Shown here: piece after piece, positions 21,936-34,119 of the stretch
How the letters are laid out: every line of letters starts with the position of its first letter
Position numbering within the stretch: the first letter of the stretch is position 1
Source: Parasponia andersonii
Taxonomy: Eukaryota > Streptophyta > Magnoliopsida > Rosales > Cannabaceae
NCBI GenBank assembly: GCA_002914805.1
Contig: JXTB01000107.1
Span: 212,178-276,177 of the forward strand
Length of the DNA: 64,000 bases
Direction: 5' to 3'
Program-made: the position numbers and the translations under genes
The notes under the pieces: model-generated
The model's input: only the letters and a program-made list of their open reading frames with translations
What the model was told of the DNA's origin: nothing
Database searches by the model: none

Positions 21936-24695
21936 AAAGAGAATGTGTGCAGCGTACCATGAGTTTGTCCATTACTCATTACGGAACATATGGAATTCTT
22001 TCAAATTTTAGGCCTTGTGCTAATTACACATGAGTTCCTATGCTCAAGTTATTTGCTAATTTTCATTTAATGACACCCCCATAACAAACACAAACACACA
22101 TTATACAACTTATGAGCCATAGGACATGAACAGATCACTAATACTTACCACTAAATCTCCTCTAACTCCAGCTTCTTCTACAGCTTCACGAACTGCAGCT
22201 TGCTCAACTGTTTCGTCATTTTCCCAGCCACCCTATGATCAATTAAAAACGGTTACTCACAAATACAAGAATCAAAGTCTTTTCATCTTTTTTGTAAATT
22301 TTCCTTTATGAGGAATTTGATTTTTATAATTGAGGCCAGTTGTAAGATAAAATATAATGTTGTGTCCAGCAATAGTAATGAACAGTAAACTTTAGTCTAT
22401 AGAAGAGAAAAAAAAAATACTGGACAACTACGAAGATACAAAAGCTTCTTAAACCCCTCAATACATGCATTAAGACCATGTTTCAACCACTTAGCCTAGT
22501 ATCAACTACGTAGACAATCAAAATGTCTTTCAGATAAATGTACATGTATGAATTATTGAACTTTGAAGAAGTTATTGCCAGGAGTACCTGTCTCCTAAAA
22601 ACTCAATTCTTAAAACAGCCAAATAAAAGGATTTTCCCTTTGAAAGAGAGATACTGTAATACAATTTCCCACACATTTCTCAATAGTTTAGGGAGAGTGC
22701 AAATGTTCTTGGGTGCTCATACCAAATATATACCAGGAATATGTTCCTGGACACCTGACTAAGTCTCTTTGGATTTCGGATTAAAAATCTACCAAAGGAA
22801 CTTTGTGATAGGGATAACTGTGGAATGAAAATATCATCATAGGCTGCTCAATTCCAACAAAATTTAAAATATTTATGACCATTTTTGCATGCCTAAGTAA
22901 GAAGAAAATGCAACCATCCGGATCTTAAACAGTTGGCTGCAAGACAAGGTCTTCAGAGTTCTTGCTTTTAATTTTTGTGGCATGGTACTGCTGATTGCAA
23001 ATGGAGACAGGCAAGCCAGCACTAAAGGCGGAAAATCATATGTCCCAAAGCCCAAAGGCAGGAGTTAGTTATAGCTAGACCAGTCCTGTTCCTTTCTCCT
23101 TTTTCCTTACATGCAAAAGATTTTCTTATTCCTCACTTGTAGGGATAAGGGATAAAGAGGGGATTTTAGAGCCTACTCTAAAAAGAATATGAGTTGTTTC
23201 CTATAAAAGGGATTTTGTGGAAGTGTCAATACTTGGTGATGGAAGAGCTTCACCTTTTCAGTCTCATAAATATTACTGGTACAGTTACATAATAGAGCTA
23301 TAGATGTATATGACTCATAAATAATCAAATTAAGTATGACAGTTAAAAAAACGGGGAACTAACTCATGAGTATGCAGAAAGAAAGTAAGTTGTGATCATC
23401 GTGCATACATACAAATCATATACAACATATGTAGGTTTCATATAAAACAGGCATTCTGCTCATAAAGAAGTAACGATAGTTAGAATATTCATCTTCCTAA
23501 CTTACGTATGCTATAAACAATTGTGTTGTACCTTCGGAAACACAAGATTAGGTCCACTAGTTGAGTTGATCATTAGTACCTCAACAACCTTCTCATAAGT
23601 GCCAGTATCATTTTCAACACGATTTATATACCTGAAAGGAATGCACCTGCAAAATTGGCCACGAATGCAATTAAAACCTGAAATATTTCAAACCATGTAT
23701 GCTTTATGCAAGAAATTCAAAATAAGACAGTAAAAGCCAGACAACCTAGCCTTCAGGGCAATTTAGTACATTAACAATAACTAACCAAAAGAAACTGGTA
23801 TATGTTAAAACAGAAATGACGACAAAATTAAGAACCCAGAAATATGTGTACCTCCACATTTCTATGTTAGTAATATATGCATAGCTCCGTATATTTGTCG
23901 GAGTTATTCGACTTGGTTTAAAGCTCTGATGGGATCGAATTGAACATCCAGACATAGGAGGAGAAAAGCCAAGAACTCAAGAAGTCAACATAACCAACTT
24001 AATAAACTGGGTTTGAATCTTTAGTACAATATTAATTTGATATACCAAATAGCCCCAATATTGACAAATGACCCAACAACCCGAAAATGCGAAAGCTTAG
24101 ATAAATTGAAAGGTTTCCCTGATGATTATTCCCCCATTCAAAATGTATTCATCCTTCCTAAGACCATTAAAACCTTTGGGTCAATATATCATGGCCCATT
24201 ATTTAAGCTTCCAAAACCACAAATTAATGGACCCAAAACAAGACAAGTTTTTCTCCCCTCTTTTGTCCTATTGCTCTATACCCTTATCAAACCACAGGGT
24301 TGTCATATTCATACCCATACATGTATTATATATTATAATATCAAATCTTTATCGACCTATACAGCTTAATCAATAATATAATCATGGTAGAACAACACAA
24401 AAGCAGAATATAACAAAAACCCAGTTGATGAAAATGACTCTAAACCATTAAACACCGATGAACCCCTCATTACACTATTTCCATCCTAAAATAATACTAC
24501 TTCAGAAAAATTTTCATTTTCCACATTATCAAACAAAACAAAACCCATTTGCAGTTTCGACTCAGATAACAATAAAAAGTATCATGTATTGATAAACATA
24601 TACATATATATCTAATATATATACCCGGCGACGAGACGGCAACCGTCCTTGTAGCGCTGCAATTGACGACCAGTACGAGCTACCAACTCCGACAT
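20493..24695 (-). CDS. Nudix hydrolase (plant NUDT16/17/18-like), 4 exons
   Basis: Spliced gene, 186 aa. Exons: 24625-24695, 23532-23646, 22149-22232, 20493-20783; every intron is GT-AG and phases match (71+115+84+291 = 561 nt). The protein starts MSELVARTGRQLQRYKDG, typical of the plant NUDT family predicted to be mitochondrial or cytosolic; no long presequence is visible. Exon 3 encodes the complete Nudix box at residues 63-85, fitting G-x5-E-x7-REUxEExGU (GGWENDE...REAVEEAGV), so the Mg2+-binding glutamates are present. The last exon has FCPEGLCKAAMFALLV and the Trp-rich tail WLIIPEAMERCRHQWM. Family members hydrolyse nucleoside diphosphates linked to another moiety X; the exact substrate cannot be read from sequence. 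Intron 3 carries a SINE and a long (TA)n tract. Confidence 0.93.
21192..21399 (-). mobile_element. SINE, same family as 16644-16845, in Nudix intron 3
   Basis: The minus strand reads GACGAAGTGGGTTGACTCAA, then box A GACTCAAGTGGTAAGAGC and box B AGATTCGAGTCACA. The body is co-linear with the plus-strand copy at 16644 (both contain TTAATTTATAATAAGT or TTAATTTGTAATAAGT near the 3' end), and the tail is A-rich. Box sequences are closer to the tRNA consensus than in the other copy. Target-site duplication not clear. It lies antisense to nothing and in the same orientation as the host gene. Confidence 0.8.
21883..21932. repeat. (TA)25 microsatellite in Nudix intron 3
   Basis: Uninterrupted TA dinucleotides for 50 bases. 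Confidence 0.95.
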
Positions 24696-25245
24696 TTGGC
24701 CCTAAAACGAACAACTCTGTAACCCGATTTGATTCCCGAGTGTGAGATTTTGAGGAGCTGGCTACAAGAGCCTTGCAATTGAGCAAGAATCAAGAAGACA
24801 ATGATACAGAGCGATCTGAACCATATTCTCTCTCTCCCTCTAAAAGTCTTTATCTTCTCTGTTTCTCTCTCTATATCTATATCTATATCTATATCTGTAT
24901 CTGAATCTGAATCCTCATTCCTGACTGACTTGCATTACCGCAGTTTCACCGCAATTTCTCAATTTTCGCGCCCATCAAACATGAACCGCCGTACACCGAC
25001 TCAGCCGGTTCCCGGTTTTCCCGTTCCTTTTCTATTTTCTTATTTTATTATTTTTTGTTTGTTTTTCTTTTTTTATTTTTCAATTTTAAAAAAAATTGCA
25101 GGTGGTTGGATAGAAGGAGTAGAAGGAAAGGGAAAGAATGAAAAGAGTAAAGAAGAAAAGCAGCGCAGGAAACGGGGAATGGCGAAAGAGTGAATGGTGA
25201 TTCTAGAATGGGAATTGGGAATGAGAACCTGTTTGTGAAGCTAAG

Positions 25246-25298
<53 letters not shown>

Positions 25299-25315
25299 AT
25301 TTGGTCAGCATTCGT
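24696..25315 (-). promoter_or_regulatory. Upstream region of the Nudix gene with CT-type microsatellites
   Basis: Region 5' of the minus-strand ATG at 24695. It contains a 6-bp repeat tract (CTATAT/CTGAAT units, 24871-24918) and a pure (CT)n tract at 25249-25294. On the gene's sense strand these are GA repeats, a common plant core-promoter or 5' leader composition. No gene is supported on the plus strand here, although long open frames occur because of the simple repeats. Confidence 0.45.
25249..25294. repeat. (CT)n microsatellite
   Basis: About 23 uninterrupted CT units, ending at a TCTGTC interruption. Confidence 0.95.
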
Positions 25316-25569
25316 GGACAATCACGCATCACCCTCGTTTTGGTCGGTTAACTTCTTCCATTTCAATTTCACACACTTTGTAAACATTATCTCTATGTAT
25401 TGCTATTCTCATTTTTATAATTATATATATAGACACATAGACATATATATAGAGATTAAATTTAACGCTTATCATAATTTTAATAATTAAAAAAAATAAA
25501 AATAAATACATACTACTTAATGTGTTTCTCTTTTTAATTTTTATCATAAAAACTTTAATAATTCCTATA

Positions 25570-25791
25570 GATATATAAAAAAGAATACTTATTGGTTTAC
25601 CCATTAATTTGACCTATAAAATTTTATCATCCATATTTTTTATATTAAAAAGTAAAAAAGAAAAAAATATATTAATAATATACGTATTTTCATGTACTTT
25701 ATTATAATCGTTTATCATCATTAGATAATGATCTAACGACTAAAAAAATACATACATATAAGTTAAAAAAAATACTAACTAGATTGATAGC
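25570..25791 (+). mobile_element. MITE copy A (diverged)
   Basis: Diverged member of the family described at 25815-26055. It shares, in order, TTTCATGTACTTTATTATAA, the short palindrome TCATTAGATAATGATCTAACG and the end AGATTGATAGC, immediately followed by (AT)n at 25792-25814. The left end is eroded. Confidence 0.6.
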
Positions 25792-25814
25792 ATATATATA
25801 TATATATATATATA

Positions 25815-26053
25815 GGGCACCAATCCAGTAGGTATTTTTTTTTTTACCTATGCATAGGTATCAATTTGGCCAATGAAAATTTAGCATGCATATTTTTTTA
25901 TTATAAAAAATAAGAGAGAGAAAGAGCATTAATGATGCACGTCTTTTCATGCACTTTATTATAGCCATTAGATCACCATTAGTTGGTGATCCAACGGCTA
26001 AAAAAAAATACCTACTCATAGGTAAAATAAAAAAATACCTATTAGATTGGCAA

Positions 26054-26055
<2 letters not shown>
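25815..26055 (+). mobile_element. MITE copy B, flanked by TA repeats
   Basis: 241-bp element with inverted ends. The left end starts GGGCACCAATCCAGTAGGTA; the complement of the right end starts GGTTGCCAATCTAATAGGTA. Both continue into ACCTATGNNTAGGTA motifs. The interior holds the palindrome CACCATTAGTTGGTG. It is bounded on the left by TATATA (ends 25814) and on the right by ATATAT (from 26056). It is noncoding, and resembles MITEs that insert into (TA)n microsatellites. Confidence 0.75.
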
Positions 26056-26090
<35 letters not shown>

Positions 26091-26929
26091 GTATGTTACG
26101 GTCAATCATGTGTCACTTGTTTGTACATGGTCATTCATAAATTCCACGCTGAGATAAAATGAATAGATAATCATGACCAGTTAGATATATGTTAGATAAT
26201 TGTTTTAGAAATAAAGAAAAAAATCTTATATTCATCTTAAAATTGTAGTTACATTTTTTTTATTAAGAAATTTACACCAAAAATGACAACAAATATTCTT
26301 TTTCATCGTAAAAGGAACTCCTTCCAATAATGTTGTGCAAAAAGGATTCCCATGTCCTATTTTACTTCTAATCTTAATTATAATCGAAAATTTTTTACTA
26401 CGGTCAAGCACAATTAGAAATAATTAAAAAAGAGTTGATTCTTATCGTTGTGTTCAACCTCGGTCAAACTCAAAATTAGATAATAATAATTCGACGAATA
26501 ATAATATTCACACCTCAATCACGGTCCTATGAGTTTGATTGGGGTCGGACCGATATCTTCAATCTCAAATTTTGCTTGAAAATTAGATTTGTAATTAAGG
26601 TCAAGCCTATTCAATTGAGATTGAATAATAACATTTTTTCTTTTAGCAATTAGAAACTCAAAATTTAAGGGCTTTTCTTTTTCTCTTTTTTTTTTCCCCT
26701 TCTGGGGAAGAAGAGCAACTCAAATTTAAGAGTTACTTCATTAATAAAAAAAAGATAACATTCAAGTACAGTTTTTTTTAAAGAATTCAAAATGCAAAAT
26801 ATCTATAATTTTCTCAAATGTATTTAATGTCTAAAATCTATGTAATGTTAATTTTTACCACATATCAAGTTCATGCACAAAATATACAAATTGCACACAA
26901 AATTTTACTACAGGTTATCATAACTGTTT
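26056..26929. other. AT-rich intergenic DNA
   Basis: TA repeat at 26056-26086, then AT-rich DNA without recognisable genes or element ends. Confidence 0.5.
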
Positions 26930-27412
26930 TTTTTATTTTAGCCAAAAAAAAAAATCTAAGCTTTTTTGTTATATCAAATAAAACATTGGATTTTTAATTC
27001 TAGTAATAAAAATCTTAAGAGTCTAGTTTTATCAAATAAAACCCTAATATTTTGAAAGTCAATTAACTTGGGCTCAAAATAACCATTTGATCAAAATTTG
27101 ATAGTAGAATATATAACATGATTAAGAAACAACTTCATTTTTTAGCATTTTATATTTTTGAATTATTATTTTTTATTTTGTTCAACTAAAAGATGCCAAC
27201 ATTTTTAATAGATTGACAACATTTTCATCCTGATTAGGAGCTTGACAGCGAGAATTATCTCGTATAGTAGCGCATGACACTGTACATGTATCAAGGGTAA
27301 ATGAGTTATTTGACTTATTTCATAGGATAATTTAGTTGAATTTTATAATTAAAAGATCTTATTTGATACAACTAAAAACTCATTTTTTTTGGCTAAAATT
27401 GAAAAAAAAAAA
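26930..27412. mobile_element. Fold-back (inverted-repeat) element, about 0.48 kb
   Basis: Two inverted arms. The left arm, 26936-26998, reads TTTTAGCCAAAAAAAAAAATC then TATCAAATAAAACATTGGAT. The complement of the right arm, about 27345-27405, reads TTTTAGCCAAAAAAAATGAG then TATCAAATAAGATCTTTTAATT. About 350 bp of AT-rich spacer separates them. This is the structure of a MITE or foldback element; a target-site duplication could not be fixed because the flanks are homopolymeric. Confidence 0.5.
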
Positions 27413-29002
27413 ATGTAATGATTTTTCTTTCCATATAATCAAAATTTCAAGATTTTTTTTCCTGCTAAAATTGAAAAATTTAAGATTTTTTTTTGAAAAT
27501 TGCCTGCAATTCGACAAGTATTCTTTTTTAACCCTTTTACATTATTACCCTGTATATGAAAGAACATTAAAAAAAGAATATTGCATCGCACAGAAACGGA
27601 GGCACTTGAGCCTCACTGGGCGCTTAAGTCCCATTCCCTTTTATAGTTTATTTCGAAGGACCAAAAAGTTTATATATATTTAGAGTGTTTTACCTTAAAT
27701 TATATGCAAAATCCCCACTCAAAAATAAAACATTATAGAGTAACCTCTACAAATAGATAAAATAAGCTCTAGTTCCGATGAGACAAAATTGCTGGCTTTG
27801 CATTGCACATGTTCTAATTATTTTAGTCACTTGATCACAAGTTTAGGATTATGGTATGCATCATTAACCTTCGTTGTTGTTGCGGAGGTTCAATTCAATA
27901 ATTATTTGATCAAGGGCTAATTATCACTACAAATTTTCTTACTATGAAAAACTTTTCTACACTTCTTATGCGGCAAGTTACACTAATGCTTCGAGTCACT
28001 AAAAGATTGCATGTTGAACATATAGAGAAAAGTATTGTCTTGTATTAATCAAAGAAAGAATAATAATTTAAGTTTGAATTTGAATTAACAATTAGATTAT
28101 TCAAATCCAGACTGAAACATGTATATTTCCAATAAGACACTCCAATTTTACATGAGTTTCTGTATTTTGTTTGTTTTTTTTTTTAAAAAAAAAAGAGATC
28201 CGACTTATACCTTTCAATCGTCTAGGCATGAAAATCCAAGATCTTTTAAGCTAGTAACCACATTTCCTTCATGGAAAGAGTTTTGAATTTAAATCCTACT
28301 AAAAAAAATATATGTATATTTATTGCTAAAGACAAATGTAGTCACGTCGACGAAATCAATCTTATTCATATTTTGATAAATACAAATCATATTTTGGCCG
28401 ATACAAATTATATATATACATTAGGTCAAATGGAGTTGGTTTCTGAGCATACAACAATAAACAAAATTTCTTCACTCAATAAGTGCTCAATTAATAAGCA
28501 TTTTAGAATGTAGCTTTTGACCTAAACATCTGCAAGAGACCATAATTTATATACTTATATATTTTTTTTACTTTGTATTTTGTAATAGATTCGCTTATTA
28601 CCAAAAAAGAAAAAAAGAGAAAAAAAAAACAACTTTGTAATAGATACCATATTGGAATATCCTATTCAACAACTTCTTTTGATAAAAAAAATTATAAATA
28701 ACAGTGTAGGTATATATATCTCCACTTAAAAAATAAAAAAAAATGGTGTCGGTATATAAACCACATATAGCCTTTGGACTAACCGTAATATAAAATAAGA
28801 AACTGGTGCAAAGTAGATCGTAACTAGAGAATTTACTATTTTATAAGTGCCATGTATATTCAGCAACAACTACAAGTACATCCCTCTCCCTCACTTCTTC
28901 TTCTTCTTCTTCCTTTTCTTTTCTTTTTTCTTTTTATTTTTTAAAAATAAGAATGGATTGTATCAAATGTCACTATCTATTAGCATGTAGTGATCCTCAT
29001 CC

Positions 29003-29004
<2 letters not shown>
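27413..29004. other. AT-rich intergenic DNA
   Basis: Several open frames shorter than 120 codons lack any recognisable domain or codon signal. Nothing else seen. Confidence 0.5.
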
Positions 29005-29045
<41 letters not shown>

Positions 29046-29268
29046 GGCCACCAGTATTTCTTTTTACTTATGTGTAGGTATTTTTTTTTAGCTGTCATTA
29101 TCTAATGACAATCTAACAGTTATAATGATGTGCATGAAAAGATGTACATCATTAGTGTTACTTCTCTCTCTTACTTTCTAATATAAAAAAATATGCATAA
29201 TAAATTTTAATTAGTCAAAACGATACTTATGTATAAGTAAAAGAAAAAAAAACCTACTGAATTGATGC
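29046..29268 (-). mobile_element. MITE copy C, inverted, in a TA microsatellite
   Basis: Same family as 25815-26055 but in the opposite orientation. The complement contains AATGATGTACATCTTTTCAT and the short palindrome ATTGTCATTAGATAATGACA. It is flanked by (TA)n on both sides (29005-29045 and 29270-29284). The left end is GGCCACCAGTATTT. It ends about 165 bp before the LTR element at 29441. Confidence 0.7.
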
Positions 29269-29440
29269 TATATATATATATATAATTTAAGAATTAAGAA
29301 GTTTCTGAGTTTTTAATTTTTCTTTACTTCCTTTCCCCCTTGTGTTTGCAGTTTCAACAAGCAACAAACGCACTGATTTTTTTTTTTTTAGGCTTTCGTG
29401 AAAAAATTATTACTATTATTATCGTATGTTTTATGGTATG

Positions 29441-30244
29441 TGTTGAGGGTAATTTCTCCACACTAATCAGAAATTGACATGCATGCGTCTAGAACGACAT
29501 CACGCTCTACCGACCGACCAAGCCCACCAAGACATAAGACCAGGCATTGGCTACGTTCCACTACAAAAGAAGATCCAGGCAAAGCTAGGGGGAAAATGCC
29601 CAACCGTGGTATAACCAAGCTCACTAACATAAAGAATAATCATGGTCAGACTTCATATCACGTACCGACCAGGCAGGTACCTTTAACAAAAGCCTAATAA
29701 GGGACTAAGAAATAGCGGACCACTAAGTAGCAACATAGTTCCGATCAAGAGGGAAAATAAGGGTAGCTTGAGCCGAAGAGAGGCCGACACCTAGCCGAAT
29801 CACACAGTCATTTCCATACAAGTGAGGAGGTGGGATTCCCTTTTACCTTCTCAAGGACATGTGGATAACAACCTCTAGCTTTTAGAGGACCACAAAACTA
29901 TTATAAATAGTCTTATAATCACCTGAAAAAGGTAAGCCGTCACAACTCCCTAAAATCCTATTTGTCTTTTTGGCCGTTTCTTCTCTTACAATTCATTTAC
30001 TACTCGTTTACTATCCCATTAAATACTTTATTGAGTACATCACTAACCACCATTTTGTTGAGGAGATTTGGTAGGTACTACACTGGTACCACCCATCATC
30101 AGCTAGTGAGAAGTCTATTCATAATATTTTTCGAGGTTGTACAGATCACACCTACATCAAATACGGGTTTTGGCTTTCTTTGAAAGAGAACCACTCAAAG
30201 GCGTGTGGCGTGCGTTGATTCACGGACCAAAATCCACACCAATA
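29441..30244 (+). repeat. 5' LTR of element 2 (804 bp)
   Basis: Starts TGTTGAGGGTAATTT and ends AAAATCCACACCAATA. Contains a TATA box TATAAATAG at 29902-29910, the probable promoter. Pairs with 42423-43256. Confidence 0.9.
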
Positions 30245-30247
30245 TTA

Positions 30248-30265
30248 TGGTGCTACAAGGAGGGC
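30248..30265 (+). other. Primer-binding site of element 2
   Basis: TGGTGCTACAAGGAGGGC, three bases inside the LTR. Shares TGGYGCTASAAGGAGGGC with the PBS at 45337. Primer tRNA not identified. Confidence 0.6.
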
Positions 30266-30339
30266 CCTGGCTAGAAAACTAGTGCAAAGCCCTATCCAAC
30301 ATCTTTCAACAATTTCAACACTACTTGTCAACCTTCACA

Positions 30340-32640
30340 ATGCCAAGTAGAGTGTCAAGTTCGTGGACAGCCGACCACACTTAAACCAACATTGGTGAAG
30401 GAGACAATCAACAATATAACCTACGAGATCGAGCCAATATTGTCTTCCCATCAGTGAATATAAGACTAAGTGAGTGCCTCTTATACATCTCGACCACGCC
30501 AAGACAAAGTCCAACACCTTGCCTCGATAATTAAATACCTGGTGAATGTGGTCAACCAAAATGTTATTCATCTGATCCCTGTTGCCCCAAACAGGGTTCC
30601 TCTTCAAGAGGATGGAAGGAGAAATCCTATCCAAAGAGATAGAGACGAGGATAGCAAGACAAGATCACGTCCGACCAGAGTAGCTCCAACTGAGGAAAGT
30701 GGCGACACTCGCATAACAAGAAGAAGAAGTCATAGACGACATCGTCGAGTAGCGTCATCTGCTTCCAACAAGGACCAGTCACTTAAGGGGGGCCTAAGGA
30801 CTGGTAGCTCGAGAACAAGAAAGGTAGTGTTCGAACACTTGGCCCTCGATATAATGGACACGTATGTTCTAAGAATGTCTGAATAGCTTGGAACTACGAA
30901 TCTCAGGGAAAGATTGAATGAGTGAAGGAGAGAAGCTCAAGTCTACTACCTCCTACTACTGTAAGATTGTAAGCATGCTCTGCAATTAGGACTTGCTCCG
31001 CAAATAGCATTAGCCGAGCCTGTTCCCAAACAACAGGGTGGGAGACAGAGACGAATATTACCAGGCTCTCAAAAGGCAAGTGGATCAACTCCTAGCTAAA
31101 CAAAAGTTGACTGAAAATGTCCAATCGCTACTAGAAGAAACCAAGTCTCCATTCTCAGTAGAGATAGCACATTCGTGTCCTCCCTATCATTTTAAAATGC
31201 CGAACATCCCTCTATATAGTGGCAATGAGACCCAACTTACCATGTATAAAATTATAAAGTGTAGAAGACCATAGCTAAAGTAGACCCCTCGACATTCTAT
31301 AATGTTTTCCCGCTCATATTAACAAGTTTGACACAAATCTGGTACACCATATTGGAAGCTGTGTCCATCAAAGATATTGAGGCCCTATGTGAAGCATTCA
31401 TGCTACATTTCCTAGGCTCGAGGATCCAACAAAAAGGTTGGACCTTAAGACCATAAAATATAGAGAAAGTGAATCCCTAAGGTCTTACCTCGCCCGATTC
31501 GATGATACAGTACTTAAGTGCCCAGGGGTCACCCAAGAAATAATCTTGAATGCTGCCTAGGAAGGGACACGACATGAGAAATTAGTATAGTTTATGAGTA
31601 AGAAGAGACCTACCACCTATGCCGCATTTAAAAAGAAGGCTTAGGAAATCGCAAATACTAAAGAATATTTCCTGACCGGGGTAACAGAACGCACCATCAC
31701 CCCTATGGTCGGCATAAGTAGGGAGTCAGGGAAGAAAGTGAAAAACAAATGAGGGACTAGCGGGCCGCAATGAAAAAAGAACAAGCAAGACATCCCACCT
31801 CCTAGCAACTCTTTATAACATCCCAGCATGAACAACCTTGGTCCCCCGATCCTAAGCCAAAACAGAGCGATCGCTCCCAAGTAGAACTACACCCTTCTAA
31901 ACATGACAAGAGAGTAGATTTTGATGTAGATTGAGGGAAAGAACATATTGAGAGCTCCACTCCCAATAAGGAAGCCCCAGAAAAGAGGAACATAAATAAG
32001 TTTTGCAATTCCATAGAGAGTTAGGATACGAAATATCAAACTGTCGACACCTAAAGGATCAAATAATGGGGTTTATTCAATAAGGGTATTTGAGGGAGTA
32101 TATGAATAGAGCTACTGATTAGGACAAACAAAATCATACCCTCACTCTCCGTGGAAGCACAAATGTAGGCGAGCATGTCGGCCCAAGCAACAATAACAAT
32201 AGAGCACCTCTTAAAATATGAACTATCTCAAGAGGGCCCGTAGCGGGCGATTCGACTAATGCTCGAAGAGATCAAATAAGAATGGCTTGGGAGATCGCAT
32301 CTGAACACCAAGTGAACATTGCAGAGTATATCACCAAGCTATCCAAACAAGAGTCGACACCAATCACATCCATTGAGGAAGAGGTCATGAGATTAATCCA
32401 TCCACATAACGATGCCCTTATGGTGCCCGCAGCTGGCGATTCGACTAACGCTCGAAGAGATCAAAAAAGAATGGCTCGGGAGATCGCATCCGAACACAAA
32501 GTGAACATGGCAAAGCATATCACCAAGCTCTCTAAACAAGAGTCGGCACCAATCACATCCATTGAGGAAGAGACCATGAGGTTAATCCATCCACACAACG
32601 ACGCCCTTATGGTGGTGCTCAAGATCATGAATGAATGAGC
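30340..32640 (+). pseudogene. Degenerate gag of element 2
   Basis: Probable start at ATG 30340 (MPSRVSSSW), followed by many stops and frameshifts. Recognisable capsid-type pieces include FKMPNIPLYSGNETQL near 31195, DIEALCEAFMLHFLGSRIQQ near 31375 and ESLRSYLARFDDTVLKCPGV near 31465. A basic Arg-rich segment (30650-30760) precedes them. At 32237-32612 a 188-bp unit is present twice in tandem, encoding ITKLSKQESTPITSIEEEVM and a variant, then HPHNDALMV, the usual lead-in to the protease. Confidence 0.8.
32237..32612 (+). repeat. Tandem duplication, 188-bp unit, at gag-protease junction
   Basis: Units start GGGCGATTCGACTAATGCTC (32244) and GCTGGCGATTCGACTAACGC (about 32431). They are about 90% identical and keep one open frame (32282-32638) through both copies. 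Confidence 0.85.
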
Positions 32641-33060
32641 CTTTTGTGTCCTGGTCAATATTGATAGCTCGGTGGACATACTATTTGCATCAGCATTCTG
32701 AAAGATGAACATAGGTAGGGCAGTATTGAGGCCCTCTAAGACTACTATATGGGTTTCCAAGAGAATCTGTCTACCCTGAATGGGTGATCAGACTGCTCGT
32801 GACAGGAAAAAGTTTACTGCCACAACCCAAATAATAGATTTGCTAGTCGTAGACTAGAGGTCAACATACAATGCTATAATTGGCCAACCAACCTTGAACG
32901 AGTTAAAGGTGGTAGTGTTGACCCACCATCTTATGATGAAGTTTTCAATTGAAGAAGGGGTCAGATTAATCAAAGGAGACTAAACCTCGACATGAGAGTA
33001 TTACGCCATAGTAACAAAGTCCAACCAAAAAGCACACATGGTGTCCACAATCTACCAGGT
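32640..33060 (+). pseudogene. Degenerate aspartic protease of element 2
   Basis: Contains VNIDSSVDILFASAF, a worn form of the gypsy protease motif DNGSSVDILY; the Asn-Gly of the active-site loop is missing. About 60 residues on come GQPTLNELKVVVLTHHLMMK and FSIEEGVRLIKGD, the standard C-terminal part of this family's protease. Stops interrupt it. Confidence 0.75.
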
Positions 33061-33229
33061 CGATGACATGGAGGCTATTTCCAGATACGTATAGACCATG
33101 AGTGACCTCGACCCCCGAGAAGAGCAAAAGGAAAAGAGGGCTGAACTCGTGGAGTACTTAAAGTCTATTAAAATAGACGACCATCATCCGAGCTATCGGT
33201 TAGAATAGGATCTAGATTGCCAGGAGAAC

Positions 33230-34110
33230 TTTAGGAGAAGCTCGTGAACTTCCTAAAAAAGTATAAAAACGTATTTGTGTGGTCATATAAAGACATGTCC
33301 AGCATAGATCTTGGGGTGATTGTCCACTTGTTAAAAGTGAACAAGCACGCAAAACTAATTATCCAAAAGAGGAGAAAATTCAACTGAGGAGGTCTAAAAG
33401 CTACTCAAGGCTGGGTTCATAAAAGAAGTCAACTACCTATTGTGGTTAGCTAACATAGTCTTAGTAAGAAAAACGAACAAGAAATGGAAGGTCTGTATAG
33501 ATTTCATAGATCTGAAAAAAGCTTGCCCAAAAGACTCTTTTTCACTATCAAGAATTGACCAACTAGTGGACGCAATAGCCAGGCACGAGCTCTTAAGCTT
33601 CATGGATGCCTATTCAGGATACAACCAGATCCGCATGTGCCCGAAGACAAAGAGAAGACCTCCTTCACAACTGACCAAAGCTTATACTATTACTTAATGA
33701 TGTCGTTTGTGCTAAAGAATGCTGGACCTATGTACCAAAGTCTTGTCAAAATAATGTTCAAAAAATAGATCAGAAGAATAATGGAAGTGTATATTAATTA
33801 CATGATGGTCAAGAGTCTCAAAAAGATCGACCATGTAGAGAACCTAAAGGAAATGTTTGACATCCTTAGGGAATATAAAATGAGGATGAACCCTGCCAAG
33901 TGTGCATTAGGGATTGAGTCTGGGAAGTTCCTCAGATTCATGGTAAATCACATAGGCATCAAGGCAAACCCCGTGAATATCCAGGCAATACTCAATCTCT
34001 ATTGTTCGAGAACTACGAAAGAAATCTAAAGCTTGATCAGCATAGTTGCAATGTTAAGTAGGTTTATAGCTCGCTCAACAGACAAATGCCAACTATTCTT
34101 CCAAGTATTA
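33230..34110 (+). pseudogene. Degenerate reverse transcriptase of element 2
   Basis: Clear RT block KWKVCIDFIDLKKACPKDSF then LLSFMDAYSGYNQIRM at 33480-33640, the fingers/palm segment with the first catalytic Asp (FMDAYSG). After a frameshift comes VYINYMMVKS at about 33786, where intact relatives have VYIDDMLVKS. Both catalytic Asp residues of the YxDD box are replaced by Asn and Tyr. Downstream is MRMNPAKCALGIESGKFLRF, the RT thumb motif. Cannot be active. Confidence 0.88.
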
Positions 34111-34119
34111 AAATTAGAA

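Noticed and set aside
24801..25193. 130-codon plus-strand open frame upstream of the Nudix gene
   Set aside because: It is made of simple repeats (ISISISISVSESES, poly-Phe) in the promoter region of a minus-strand gene; there is no domain.
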